64,000 bases of DNA, from positions 682,001-746,000 of the forward strand of contig NC_058164.1 of NCBI RefSeq assembly GCF_020080835.1. The letters are read 5' to 3'. The first letter of the stretch is position 1. Each line of letters starts with the position of its first letter. Of this stretch, positions 1 through 13,143 are shown piece after piece. Below the pieces are notes generated by a model. The model was not told where the DNA came from. It searched no databases and was given only the letters and a program-made list of their open reading frames with translations. Source of the DNA: Cotesia glomerata. Its lineage: Eukaryota > Arthropoda > Insecta > Hymenoptera > Braconidae. The translations under genes were made by a program, and so were the position numbers.

Positions 1-241
1 CGAGTAAATTGTCAATTGCAACACCTGGACTATAAAAAAGTGACATCAGCTTTCTTGGCTGGTGTTTGTGGATCACCGTCATCGGATCAGCATCAGTGTT
101 TATAAGAATAAGTATTAAGTATTCACTATTAAATATTGAGTATACAAGCACCGTCATTGCCTTGATCATCACTATTGCACCACGTTATTATTGCTTCCAC
201 GGTAGTCGGTTGCGCAACGGAACTTTTAAAATGCCAGCGAC
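1..241 (+). promoter_or_regulatory. Candidate TATA promoter and short first exon
   Basis: TATAAAAAAG lies at 31-40. About 190 bases downstream an ATG at 231, in a favourable AAAATG context, is followed after 11 bases by GTGAGT (242), which could be a splice donor. This would make a tiny first coding exon ending in phase 2. No matching downstream exon was recognised, so the transcript may run through the following gene-poor region or may not exist. The arrangement is visible; the interpretation is weak. Confidence 0.25.
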
Positions 242-352
242 GTGAGTGCTTGAGGTTTGACGCTGCTCAATTATTGCTGTGTGATTAATCACCCGGTGTA
301 TTATAATCATTAATGTTAACAACTGATTGCAATAACCGAGGATATTGGAGCG

Positions 353-745
353 CAAAAAATAACTTACTCATACATGAAAAAAAAAACGGTGATTAAGCGA
401 GAGCTGTTTGTAATCGAATTCTTCATCAATATTACATATTGATGATACAGAAAAATTGTAAAGGACTTTTTTTTAGGATATTTAATTCTCTTTAAAAATG
501 GTCGTCAATTTTATAGTATCTCTAGTCCTTTCTACAGAATTGATTACAGTAACTAAGCAAAAGAAAATAAATTACTCATGTGAAAAACGGTGATTAAGCA
601 CGAATTGTTCATACTTAAATTCTGAGTTAAATATTGATGATACAAAAAATTGTGAAGGACTTTTTTAAAAGAAATTAAATTTTCTATAAAAATGGTCCTT
701 GTCAATTTTATCGTATCTAGTCCTTCCTACAAAATGTATACAAAA
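353..745. repeat. Diverged tandem duplication, period about 207 bp
   Basis: Two adjacent copies (about 353-550 and 562-745) share, in the same order, a CGGTGATTAAGC block, an ATATTGATGATACA block, a GGACTTTTTT block, an AAAATGGTC block followed by TCAATTTTAT, and a CTAGTCCTT block. They differ by substitutions and small indels, so the duplication is old. No open frame spans it. It may be regulatory or a decayed element. Confidence 0.75.
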
Positions 746-3700
746 TATGATATAAAAATAATAAGAAGGAGTAAATTCAATACAAAGAAAATTCCAGACA
801 AAAGTGAGCGTGTAAAATTGTTCCGTACTCCAATAAATAACAGTTTAGTCAGCAAGTAAACGGAAAAAAAATATCACGTATAATTAGTAATTCTCGAATG
901 AATAATTTATAATCGTTTTGCATGAAAAACAGTATCTATTAGATATACCCATTAAGAGTTGACTTAGTGATCGGAGTGAATAAGAATTTAAATAAACCCA
1001 CGACACATCCCTTCCTATTTGAAATGACTCACTCTTTTGAATCTCTATTTACTCAGCACATCACACGGCAAGAACAAGAGATTAAACAAACTTCTCAATA
1101 TACTTCTTTACCATTAAGACTGAGTAAATTCATATCGGATTAAAATTTGGATTTTTGACAGAGTAAGCTGACGCAGTGGTAATATAATAGTAGTGTCAGG
1201 GTTGACGAAAGTGGGAGTACTCCTGGAGCCGGGAGGGGTTATTAGGGGAAAGGATAGGCTCCTATTACCTTTGTTTCGAGCTACTTGAACCGCTCAATTG
1301 TAATATAATGGGGTATCCGAGGGAACTCGGAGCTCAGTGTATGAATGTGTGCATAGGTAAATGTACATATGAGTACACACGCATAGTGAACTCCGTCTGT
1401 CAGAGCTCTTAATCACACAAGGGAGCAGGGCGATTGCTTACGAGCAGCTGTCACGTTCAGGTGGATAAAATTAAGAGAAAAAAAAATTAATAAAATAATA
1501 ATGTGTGTACATGTTACGGTGAAAAACGTTTTATTACCGTGTACTTAGAGTATAAGTACAAGCAAAAGTATAAATTGAGCACCGTTGGACCTCTCTAAGT
1601 ACCTCCATGTCGGATTTAATAGTAATAGATATCATGTGTGCTTAATGATAGCACGATGTGTGATATTTGGTAGACATTTTGTGTTGATAATTGCCAGAGT
1701 GTCGTTTTTCAAAGCCCGTGGAATGCAAATAATTATATCGGCGATCATATTTCCCGTGTAAAATGAATTGCGCTCGCGTGCAAGTTGATATCTGCGTCAC
1801 GATATATAATATTAACTCTATTAATATGTGGAACGCTGAATGGTTGTACATAGCCTGGCTTATAATATAAGATATGATTCGATTGAATAAAATATTTAGG
1901 TACGATACGACAACAACAGCATCAGCATATACATACGGCAATCCCCCCACTCTATGTATTCTACTCTACTCTTTCTTGTATAGGTCCCCGGCCCCGGGCC
2001 CCACAGAATTACCCCTACTACGTGAGGCCTACACCTCGCCAAGCTGCTTTCCTCCAACAACATATATTGTGTCGGGGATCGGGGACCTTACAGGCTTAGC
2101 AGGAGCTCCACGTATAGTAAACCGGTTTTTCAACGATACGCTGGTACAAAAGTACACTCTTAATATAATACATACGGCTTACTACAATATACAACACACT
2201 ATACAATTTATATATAAATATATAATACAGATACAGACTGTACACAAGCTACGGTATCCTCGACCAGACGGCGGGCTAACGCACGGATTAACTTTACACG
2301 ACGCGAAACCAACTTTAAATTATTATTTATGTAATTGCTCGGTGTTGCCCCAAAGATAACGCGCTTCTTCATTTATTATATCCTCACAGCTTCATCATCG
2401 CATCTCTTGTCACAGAATAACATGTCTACATTAAGCTTCGCTATTTTTACACAACTTTTATTACTAAATTATTGTATAGAGATTAACGGGTCATGTACAT
2501 TCAAGTACTAGAAATTTATTTTAAGAGGACTTTTTATAAAATATTAAAAAAATTCTATGGAAATAAATTTTTACCTTTTATTGCTGGACTTTTGATATTT
2601 TTATAACGGGTCAGCTCAAAAATTTTTTACCTCAATTCATTTTTTTGAACTCAATTCAGATAAAATAATATTTATAACTTTAAGAATAGAATTATTTATT
2701 TATTTATTATTATTAAATTATAAAATTATTTGTAATAATAATAAATTGATTAAATTAAATCATTCATAAATAAACTGAGTAATGAAAGTTGATTGATTGA
2801 ATAATGAATCGAATATCTGTATCAAAGTATATTCAATAAACTTCAAACTATAAATATAAATTTATGTTATTAATATCAAGGACTTATTACTGGAAAATTT
2901 AAATCAACAAAGATATACCTTTATCACAAATGAATCATATTTTTTCCCGAAGAAATAAATCTTATTTTGCCCGAGTAAATTGTTTTTTCAGCGAACCAAA
3001 AACCCGTGAGAGAAATAATATTTCCTTGTTATCGAGACTCCTTTTCGCTTTCACAAATTTTTGGTTCAGTTGTCCCGAAATGAAAATGAATTGAAAGGCA
3101 GTAAGTGCCTTCAATTTTTCATTTTTAACAAATAAAATCCTCACTTTTATTTTTTTTACTCCGAAATTTCGGAGTAATTTAAAGTTACCCAATTTTTTTT
3201 ACAAATAATTAGTAGGTAAAAATAGCTTAGTGTTATATAGACACGTAATTATGCTCCGAATAGCCCTGGAAGCATGTCGAAAGGAACATGGGCTGGAGAC
3301 CAACAAACAAATTTGGTCCTTGAATCCAAAAAATGGTGCTCACGCGTGAGAACACCATTTAACGATGCGGATAATCTTAAACGTCTGCGTTCGGTGTGTT
3401 CTTGACCCGTCGAAATCTCTCAGCCGTGTTAATGCCGATGTATATATATATATATACCTGGGAAATATGTTTGGCGGAAGAAAAAAAAACCAGCGCAGGT
3501 ATAATGTATACAACTAAACGCAAGGCGACGGCATTAAAGAGCTGAAAACTTTTCCGTACTTGAGAAACATATCAAAGGTACAGCCAAAACCTACAATGTA
3601 CACACATAAGTTTGTATTTTATGTAAATATATATATGTTAAATAAATAAATAAATAGAGCAGAGTAGAGTGAAGTACACCTACATGTATATATGTACAAG

Positions 3701-4044
3701 AAGAAAAAGAAAAGGCATAAACGAAAAATATCACGTGATAGCATATAGAAGGAGACTCTAAACTCGAAACTGCTATGCTGGCTTATAACGCTCATAAAAA
3801 TGTTTTTTTTTCATCGTATCCGTTGACTTGCTCTTGCTCTTGGCTCTGGTCTCAACTCTCAACTCACACTCTGCTCGGTTGTATTGGAGTTATCGTAAAA
3901 CAGGACTAGGATAAACGAAGAAAGATATTTTACACTCAATACACGTATTAAATGTTCCCGGCGACTATAAAAAGTAAACAACTCAATAAATATATATGAA
4001 TGAATAAAAATGAGGGATGAAATTAGAATAATAATAATTATAAA
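746..4044. other. No recognised gene; AT-rich noncoding
   Basis: No open frame here resembles a known protein. Stretches of mixed composition (about 1200-2400 and 3230-3560) alternate with very AT-rich sequence. A 32-codon ATG frame at 3251-3349 overlaps a strong hairpin (3331-3360). The region may be intronic or intergenic regulatory DNA. Confidence 0.6.
3331..3360. repeat. Compound inverted repeat (hairpin)
   Basis: AAATGGTG at 3331-3338 pairs with CACCATTT at 3353-3360. Between them lies the perfect palindrome CTCACGCGTGAG (3339-3350). The arms are GC-rich compared with their surroundings. The site could bind a dimeric protein or fold in RNA; function is unknown. Confidence 0.7.
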
Positions 4045-4359
4045 CTAACAACCTTGTGACTTGTGAACTATAAATAAATAAAATTTTGCTTTATTAAATA
4101 ATGACTTTTGTTAAATTGCTCTGTACTTTGTTAACTATGGACGTTTTTGAAGATATAAGCTTATCTCGATGTTACACTCATCAAGAGCTTTCATTTGAGT
4201 ACCCACATGCATTTTTCATATATTTTTCATATATACATATATATAATATATATAAATATATGAAATATATGAAAAATTGATGTGGGTATTCAAATGAAAG
4301 GTCTTGATGAGTGTAACATCAGGATGAGCTTATATCTTTAAAAATGTCAATAGTTCACG
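4045..4359 (-). mobile_element. Helitron fragment with one palindromic unit
   Basis: This is a reversed, truncated copy of the Helitron family seen intact at 40833-41612. The decayed 3' end is at 4045 (CTAACAACCTT, hairpin lost), followed by the family's tail block and one palindromic unit (4140-4350). The 5' end of the element is missing. Confidence 0.75.
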
Positions 4360-4447
4360 AAATAGATTAAAATTAAATTAGTCAACATCGGAAAATTTTA
4401 TTAAAAGAAGAAATTTGAAATGTAGAAATTTTTAAAAAATATTTTTT

Positions 4448-4449
<2 letters not shown>

Positions 4450-4479
<30 letters not shown>
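4450..4479. repeat. (AAT)n microsatellite
   Basis: About ten AAT/ATA units lie immediately downstream of the Helitron fragment. Confidence 0.9.
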
Positions 4480-5460
4480 GTTTATTCATTCATTTTTAGC
4501 ATTCAGCTATTTTTTGACAATTAATAATTTACATTTCATACATATTACAGCTCTACTTAAATTACAATTAATTACTCGATTTAATATAAGTTTTTAGCGA
4601 TCTTTTAAATTTTTCTAATGTTCTTTCTTCTTTAATCTTATTTGGCAAACTATTGTACCACTGAAAGCCTTTTATAAGTTATCGACTTTTCAGCATTATA
4701 TGTTCGCGTACGGTTTATTCTTAACATTGATCCATTGCGCGTACAGTATTTATTATTTTCATAATAATAACTTACCGAAAATGAAAATGATAAGCCAATC
4801 AAGCAGGTCGATCACCCCCGTTCTGTCGGCGTGTTTTATTATTAAAATACAAAACTTAAAAGCGTCACCAGAGCCACCACACGACTATTCCCGAATACGA
4901 ATAAACGGCTCACTCGTTTGTCGTTGTCGCGCCAACATCGGCCACTCAAAACCCGAACTAACTAAACTCTGTCGTTCTCAGCACTAACTTACAACAACTT
5001 TTGACAACCAACTGGGTACTCACAACAATGCTGCTGCTTATAATTATAATTACTTTTCCTCTTGATAAAAAACAATAACAATTATTATATTGAATGGTAA
5101 ATCAAAATCTAACTGTACTTGGCACAATCTGGCACTCGAAACTCCAAACTTAAAACTCAAAATTCCAAAACAACTTTTTTTTTTTTTTTATTATTTTACA
5201 TTTAAAAAGTAAAAGTATTAACCAAAAAAATAACTCAAACAGAAACAACTGGTCACACTTGTAGCTGCAGGCACGCGTTTCACTTTTTTTACTCCGTTTT
5301 TAATTTTAATTTTAATTCTCCAGCGTCTTTGCAAATAAATAAAAACACAAGTATGGCGGGGGATAAAATTTGTCCAAAACAATAACAGAGTGTAGAATTT
5401 TGTGTACTTTTTATTTTTTTTTTTTTTTTGTTTATTACTTGCACTAAATAATTAACAAAC
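4480..5460. other. No recognised gene
   Basis: A 95-codon ATG frame at 4700-4987 shows no recognisable domain and is not accepted as a gene. The rest is AT-rich, with long A/T runs (about 5170-5190 and 5411-5430) just before a GC-rich island. Confidence 0.5.
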
Positions 5461-5700
5461 AAGTCTCGCGATCTAAACGTCAGAAACCGCCGGTAGAACG
5501 CCGGCACTTTCAACGAAAACAACGCGCGCGGCGGTTAAGTCGCAACTGAGAAGCGTACTCAGCGGCAGCAGGAGCGGGCCAGCAGCAACGCGACGACCGA
5601 CGAGCGTCCTCGGCCCTTTCTCCGCGCCCCCCGAGCCTGCGGCGAACTACTCCCTCTCTGGATAGCTGGCAAAGCTCGACATCGTCAACTACATCGGCTT
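5461..5700. promoter_or_regulatory. GC-rich island, possible promoter or 5' UTR
   Basis: This stretch is sharply richer in G+C and CpG (CGCGCGGCGG, CGACGACCGACGAGCG) than the surrounding AT-rich DNA. A TATAAAC sequence (5701-5707) lies at its right edge. In insect genomes such islands often mark promoters or 5' untranslated exons. Strand cannot be decided and no attached coding exon was found. Confidence 0.4.
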
Positions 5701-8555
5701 ATAAACATCAACAGTGCGTTCTTATTCTTTAACTTCTTAAACCGTCTTAGTCTTATCTTCTTATTGTTATTTAATTATTGTCCTTGTGATTGTTGCTAAT
5801 ATTTAATGGGTAACATGAGACTTGTATTTGGAGGCAATTGCCTCGAGTCCTTTAATTAAATTTCGCTGTAATTAACTGTTTATCGTATGGAGATAATTGA
5901 TTTCTAATTTATTCAAATTTATCGCATTTTTTGGAGCGAAAAAATTTTATAATTTTACGCGGATTTTTTTTTTAATTCAAATTATTTCATTTAAAAAAAA
6001 TATTTAAGATAATTATTCATAAATTTATTTAAAACGCGAATAGAAAAAAAAATTTATTATTACTTAACATTGATATCGTTTGTTATTATTTAAAAATTGA
6101 GTAAATTAATAAAAAATTATCAAGAATTACTCAATTTAAATCATTGCTCAACATCGCCTAATTATTTATTAAATAAATAAAAAATTTCAAAATGAAATTA
6201 AAAAAAAATAAATGCTTTTTTGTTAAATCTAACTTTTATTAAAAAAAAAAATTAAAAATTCTAAATGAACCCGTCAGAAAGAAATTGCTTAAATTTTTTA
6301 ATTACACTCCGCTCTGAAGTCTCTGTAATTAAAGAGATTTTATTAAAATTTCATTATCTTCCATTAAAACTTATCCCGTATCACAGTGTGTAGAGAACCG
6401 AGTATGGAGTAGAGTACAAAGTATAGAGTGCTGTAGAGTATAGAGTATAAAGTTTGTTTTTTAGTCAGCTCGAACCTTGAGCGTAAGTATACAAGTCCCC
6501 ATCCTATCCAGTGGATTAGCCGCGGGACTTACGCAGGCCCGAAGTGGAAGGGGGGACTGGGCCTGATTGTTGTCCGCGGAGTGGGGGCGGGCCTTACACT
6601 CTGTAAGCCGTTTTATTTCTTCTCGATACTTATTCTCCGTTTAGCCCGAACTGGTCGCCATGTTACTTTTTTTATTTATGTATATATATATATAGACATA
6701 ATAACAAAAACAATTTTTTTTAGATCCTGGTAGTAGTTATTATGATGATTGTAGCTGATGTTTTTTCAGACTGGTCCTATTATTCCGCTGGTGAGCCGGT
6801 GAGGCAAATGGAAGCCAGATAGTTCTGTAGTTGAGACAGCAATGAGAAAAAAATAGGACCGCGAGTGAAAGGCGACGACTGGGCGGGAGGTGAGGAGGGT
6901 GGAGAAGTCGAGATGAAGGAGACAGGCAGGTAGGTAAAGTCTTGGTCTTGAGTTATTGTGGAGACACAGCTACTATCAGCTCCGTCACGCTCTGGGATTG
7001 CAATTTTGGGTAATACCACGTCTTAGACAAGATTCTCAACGTGACATCGCGTAATTTGACCACCCGGTCGCTCCGCTGACTGCTGCTCTGCTGCTGCTGC
7101 TGCTTCTGCTGTTGTCCTTCGGATCAAGCACCAACCAACTAAGCAATTACTGTGTGGTACACAGCCAGATTGACTTGAATTCTAAATCACGTTCAACCTA
7201 TATATTTCAAACCTACATACTAATACGCTCTACATATTAATTTATATTTATAAACACTACGCAGATCCTTGGCTTTATTTACATAAGTAACAAGTGGGAT
7301 TTATATTAATATTTATATTAATTTACTGATTAAATAGGACATTTAGTCATTTTTGTATTAAATTTTTCAATATCTTTAAAATTATATCCGAAATTTAATT
7401 ATTAAAAAAAACTAATTAACTTCTCAATAAATTTTCCATTTTACAACTTAATTACTCCAAAAAAAAAGAATTTTTCAATTTCAACCGGATAACAACCCCG
7501 AAACGACAGTAATTAAAAGTTAATAGCTTGTGAAAAAAGCAACATACGTTCCATAAAAAGAAATACTAAAGATAAACATCATTAACATATGTTTATCATT
7601 GTAGCCAGAAGACATAACAAAGCTTGCATAATACCGTGGGTATCCCACGTGTCGCCGATAACGAATCGGTACAATTGTCGAGAAAGCTCTATTCCATCGA
7701 GGATACTTCCGTCTCGGTCGTGTCATGTATTCGCACACTATTACTGTACACAGTATAAGTACACCTGTATAGTAGGATAATACATTAACTTTAACTCTGT
7801 AACTTTAACTACGTGCCCTGCAGTCTCTTTGATTCTACGGAATAGCTAGTAGGTATAGTATAGAATAGCAACTGTTAGGTGCCATGGCATGTCACGTGCT
7901 CCAGTCACCGCGGACATCCCACTATCATGATTACTAATACTAATACTAATACCAATAGTAACACTAATACCACCGCTAATCCAATAGAAGGATAATTACG
8001 ATAAACCAATGCAAACTTCACCGCGTAATATTACCAAGACAACATTAACAATGTTGGTTAAATTACATATGAGGGATAATAGTAATAGTAATAGTAATGG
8101 TTGTAGTATAGCACGCCCGGTTATCATCACACGCGAGTATCAGCTTCCTGGATAAAACCACCCGCTATTATATGGTGCACTTAGCTCGGAGGGTCTTTAC
8201 TAATATAAATACATATATAAATAGTATGGAAGGAGAGGTAGAATAAGAGGTAGAGGGTGATCTGAGCCCGCCTCCACCTCAGCTACATAACAACTGGCAC
8301 GCTCAACATGCACTCTTTGTACGTCATGCAGCGTACACGCTTCTATCCACTACTAATACGCTATTCCGTCGGCGATACTAGATACCGTACTTTGGTTGGC
8401 ATTCTCTGATGAGTGAGAGGTATTGTTACACATGGCATATGTAAATGAGAGAGATGTACACTCTGCAGTCCTGGATAGCAATATTACGTACGTGTACACT
8501 GACGAGATGTTAAATATACGCAACCCTCTCGACAGTGAACAGTAGCGAATCCCAA

Positions 8556-8558
8556 GTA

Positions 8559-8597
<39 letters not shown>
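8556..8597. repeat. Compound (TA)n(TAA)n microsatellite
   Basis: About ten TA units run directly into about seven TAA units. Confidence 0.9.
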
Positions 8598-11500
8598 CTG
8601 TATGTGTGTACATTTGAAGGGTGAGCGCGAGGGAGGAGCTCCATCACTATGATGATGGTGGTGATGATGATGGTGATGGTTAGGCGAAACTCGGGTTGAT
8701 TCCCAAGCGAGTCAATTAGCATTCAATGCATAATTTTCCGTGCTAATTCTACATGGAACTACCGCATAATTAATTTGATATTCTTTGTTGTTGTTATAGG
8801 ATGGGAAGATTTTTAAGTGAGACTAGTTGAAAGTATATAAAGTATAGGTAGTGGAGGTGCAGGTATACAACATTTTGATTTACTAGTCTGCAGTTTATAA
8901 TAAGTTTAAGAGAATTTTAAAGAGGTCGTCGCCATTACGGCACTTGTGCAATAACAACAGTCACTGTAATGTTTCGTATGATGTATATACGGTATACGGT
9001 GCTTGTTAAATACTTGCTGATTTTATGTTTTATAATGCAGCAGTTTAATTGTTTTCTACGCTGAGAGTCTGACGAGTCCTCGGTTGTTTATAAAAAGTTT
9101 ATTCAACGTTTAATTAGCAGGTATTCTGGTTGACTACTTGCTACGGTATTCAGAATCACCTGTTTATTTAATAGTTAATTCTATTTATAATATTTCGCTT
9201 AGATTGTTTCACCGACGGAAAAATAGACTATTTATATTTTGATAACAGCTTTAATTTCGTGGTTAATTCAAAGTTTTACTGTCTAAATTATTATTGAATA
9301 ATATAATTGCTTGAAGTTGTTTTTTTTTTTAAGGTAAATTTAATCTCAATAAATTTAAAATGTGAAATCATTAAAAATGTGCACTAAATTTTGAAATTAG
9401 TTTTCCTAAAAAAGCCAATTTACATTAAGTGGTGTAAAATATTTATTTATACCGAAAAATCGACCAGCATTCTTAACATAAATTGTTGATGTAAAAAATA
9501 ATTCTCACAGGAAATCCTTGACACTATAGTCGGAGGAAAACCATCAATTTTTTCCGGTGACTGATGATTAATGAAAACGTGACTATCCAAAAATTAAAGG
9601 TTGACTATTGTGACAGCGCAGAGTTTAAATTACAATAAATTGACCGAATTCAATGGATCTCTTTGGCCTTCTTTTCAAAAGATGGCACTGTTAACCTGCT
9701 TACGAAATATTTTTCAACAGGTTACAGTCCACTCTCCTGTTAATAATACAAAGTGATTTGTCTTTTTTCATTTAATAAAAAGTGTATACAGCTTAGGCTT
9801 AGCTTCATCCCCAACTTTTTCATTCAAAGAATAATGCTTATTCGTATTCTTTTTTTTATACAAATAAAAGTGTTACACAAATAAAAGTCACAATTTAATT
9901 TATAAAATCACACTAGCTAGTGACATGTCAAAAATAATTTAAAATGCCCTCTGGCGACATTTCGCCGAGATATCTCACAAACTTGTTTTGCGAAACAGTG
10001 TTTTACCGAACTAGTGGCAAATTATATAATTGCGTATTATTTTTCGAGCACGTGTTACAAAAAATTTATTCAACTAATGACTAATCAGCGAGCAAATATA
10101 CGTTAATTATATATTAAATCCATTTATAGTAAATAAAAATAATTAATATTGTTAAAAAGCAAAAAGATAAAAATAATAAAAAGTATATATGTTGAATTGT
10201 ATATATCGACCTCATTAAATGGAATTCAAAAAGTATTAAATAAACGGTATTTGGCAATAGATAATATATGTCGATAATATTTATTGAGAGTGAATGAGTG
10301 AATGAATTAAACGGGTTTTCCACATGGCGAATTAGCATGTGGACATTCTATCGCAAGATAAGGTGTAATATAAATACAAACGTGATAATACCCGAGGTTT
10401 CTATCTATGAATATCTATACGCTTTGTTTTAGCTTTTAGCTGTTCCCTTCTCTCTGCTGGTAGATGTATGCTGCTACTATGCATACATTTATACATGGAT
10501 TATCGGATGATTGCGCCACGAGTCTGTGAGAAATGTTGTATTTTGTATTGGGCATACGTGAACGCGATTGGTCCAAATCTGCAATGACTACTGGCAGCAC
10601 ATTTCAGATTTATGCGACTACAGAGACTCACACATTTCCACAGATGTGATAGATCACATGTATATGTCGATGTTGAGAACAGCAAAGGGGGAATAGAAGG
10701 GAAGGGTTGAAGCGTGATGCTGTCAGCTTCTCTTCTCTTCTCCCTCTCCTCTCCTCGTGTATGTTTCACGCGACAATAAACGGAAGGGTGCGTGACACGC
10801 GATACAGCAACAGCATACTGCCCTCACTTGTAAAATCGCTATATTTGTTCTACATATATGTACCCAGCACAATTACATTCCCCGATAATATATGCACGTA
10901 TTTCGCATTTGGATATAGTGCTAAAAAAAATAAAATAAAATAAAATCATCAACAGGCTTGTTAACCAAATAATTTAAGTACAGAGGTACACCCCATTCCA
11001 CAAAATGATAATCATATAATAACGTTAAAAGTAACGTATATATTTAGTTATATCGTGCGATGGACACGCGACATTTTAAATAATCACGACGTGCCACCAG
11101 CGTGTTTTACAAGCAAAGACCAATACATATCACAAGATCGTCTAACATACCGTACGATATACAATATATATACCCACTGATAAGATAAATTATTGCATTA
11201 TATTATATTAATCCAGATTTTTTACTTTCTCTCTGTTCGAATTAATATCTCTGCTTTCTCTTACTTAAATTCATACTTTCCAGTTACTGGAATAGAATCA
11301 TTATAATTATAATTATACATTATACACGAAGCCCCAGAGTATTTATCAGTATCACCAAATGGCCATAATACCTATTTTAATATTTTAAAAATAAAACTGA
11401 CATTTCTCTCAAGGAAAAAATTACAATAATAAATGACTTGTAATTTTAAAAAAATTAATTCTAGGAATTTCGCGTTATCCGTATGTTAATCTCCGTAGCT

Positions 11501-11769
11501 AACCGTACGTTCTTACTCTTACTTTAGCAGTTAAGAAAATAAAATAATGAAAAAAAGAAGAAAAAAAAAGAGTCGAGGATAATAATAATGAGGGAAAAAA
11601 CTCGACAAGTTTAATATTGATGATTGAGATGCTAGGTTGATAGTAAATAACGAGTATCAAGGCACGTATGCTTAAATATATGTACACATACTAAATTGAT
11701 ATGTATAGAGTTATAGAGTTGTATACAGGATTATATGAGCGGAATAGTTGTACATTGAATATGTTCTAT

Positions 11770-11813
11770 AGAAGAAGAAGAAGAAGAACAAGAAGAAGAA
11801 GAAGAAGAAGAAG
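11770..11813. repeat. (GAA)n microsatellite
   Basis: GAA/AAG triplets repeat about fourteen times with one ACA interruption. The apparent Arg-rich open frame across it is an artefact of the repeat. Confidence 0.9.
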
Positions 11814-12543
11814 ATCCTATGCCACTGGTTGCTCACGTATGCTGGTGGTCATGTGCGAATACAAACTACCGATGTGCGATCGCGACTCTGCCTCTGCTCG
11901 GCTTAGCTTAGCAGTATATATTCTGCACTACTATTCTATACTCAACTGACTACTGCCGATACGACGTTTCAAATTCTATTATATATTATATATTGTACAT
12001 TAAACTGCGATATGATAGCATATGTAGCATCTAGTGTGTAGAATGCATGTGCAGCCAATGGAATAATGTTCAGTGACTTTGTCCCGATACTTAGATATAT
12101 ATTCCTGTATTCCTATGCACTAAGCACTGCATACTATACGGAGTACAAAGTACCAACGTATAGAGTGCGTCAACCAGTAGAGAAATTGTCTCGGTGCAGC
12201 TTATGCATTGTATATTGTACATTGTATATTGTATATTATATATTATATCTAGTCGCGAGGGTACTTTTCTTGGAACATTGCATGTACTGGGAGCTGGAGT
12301 ACAACTAAACTAACATAATACAAGCTGCACACGTGATTGGGCACGTATGTAGGTAGAACTAGCTAATGTCGTATACGTAAATCGTTAGTCGTTGGTCGTT
12401 AGTCTGGTGAGTAGAGTTTGGACCAGAGTAGAAGTAAAGGGACAGGATAGGAGGATAGGATATGAGTACATTACATTTATGACGTATAGTACAGTACAGT
12501 AGAGAGTTGAGTTGATTTGTATTGGATTGAGAACAAACTAAAC

Positions 12544-12580
12544 TCGTATATCGTATATCGTATATCGTATATCGTATATA
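12544..12580. repeat. (CGTATAT)n heptamer minisatellite
   Basis: Five tandem copies of the heptamer CGTATAT. Confidence 0.9.
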
Positions 12581-13092
12581 TTAAAGCCAGCGTTATTGCA
12601 GACTGCGTGACGCTATAACGCCGAGGGCGTGGCGATACGTCGGTGAACGATAAGAGCTATCGCCTCCCTCCGTTGTCGACGTTGCCTCATCATCGCCAAC
12701 ACAATATTACTCGCGCCCCCGGCGGCAAGTTCACCCATTCTACACACTCCCCATGTGTGAGGATACATACGCCAGTCTGTGTAATAATATTATATGTATA
12801 TAATACCTACGCAGTGTCTAGGTAAATATATCAACCATAGTGTATTGCTCTGCAGCTAGATCATAAATCTGGGTTGTTTCTGTTATGTTGGTTAGACGCC
12901 GAGCGGTGAGACACGCGAATTCACATGGGGGCCAACTGTTAAGTAAAGGAATATCAAACACCAGTACATTTTACATTTTACATGTTACATGTTACTCGTT
13001 GGTTGTTACAGGGGTAGGAGGTATGGATGGATGAATATGTGTGTGTAAAACTTTAGCAGTAAAGCGGTTACAAGTAATTAGCGAGTTGTCGT

Positions 13093-13143
13093 GTATATAA
13101 GCAATACCAGCATTGCTGGAGGAACTGAACAACTCAGCAGAGA
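13093..13143 (+). promoter_or_regulatory. Candidate core promoter with tiny first exon
   Basis: GTATATAAGC at 13093-13102 resembles a TATA box. CTCAGCAG about 35 bases later resembles an insect initiator, and AGAGA|GTAAGT places a perfect donor at 13143. A perfect palindrome, CCAGCA-T-TGCTGG (13107-13119), sits between them. No downstream coding exon was recognised before 22 kb, so this may start a noncoding or long-intron transcript, or be coincidental. Confidence 0.35.

Larger units (their letters stand above)
5708..13080. other. No recognised gene; microsatellite-rich noncoding
   Basis: Open frames here are short and low-complexity, and several lack an ATG. The sequence mixes AT-rich tracts with more complex blocks (about 6480-7140, 7590-8180, 10380-10900 and 12590-12780) that could be regulatory or untranslated exons. 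CTG-rich sequence lies near 7080-7115. No RNA gene was recognised. Confidence 0.5.

Noticed and set aside
1874..2359. 161-codon plus-strand frame
   Set aside because: Tyr/Ile-rich translation of AT-rich DNA with no recognisable domain or splice support; its composition matches neighbouring noncoding sequence.
4700..4987. 95-codon plus-strand frame
   Set aside because: ATG start but no domain, no signal for splicing, and no similarity that I recognise.
11701..11949. Arg-rich 82-codon frame
   Set aside because: The Arg run is the translation of a GAA/AGA microsatellite.
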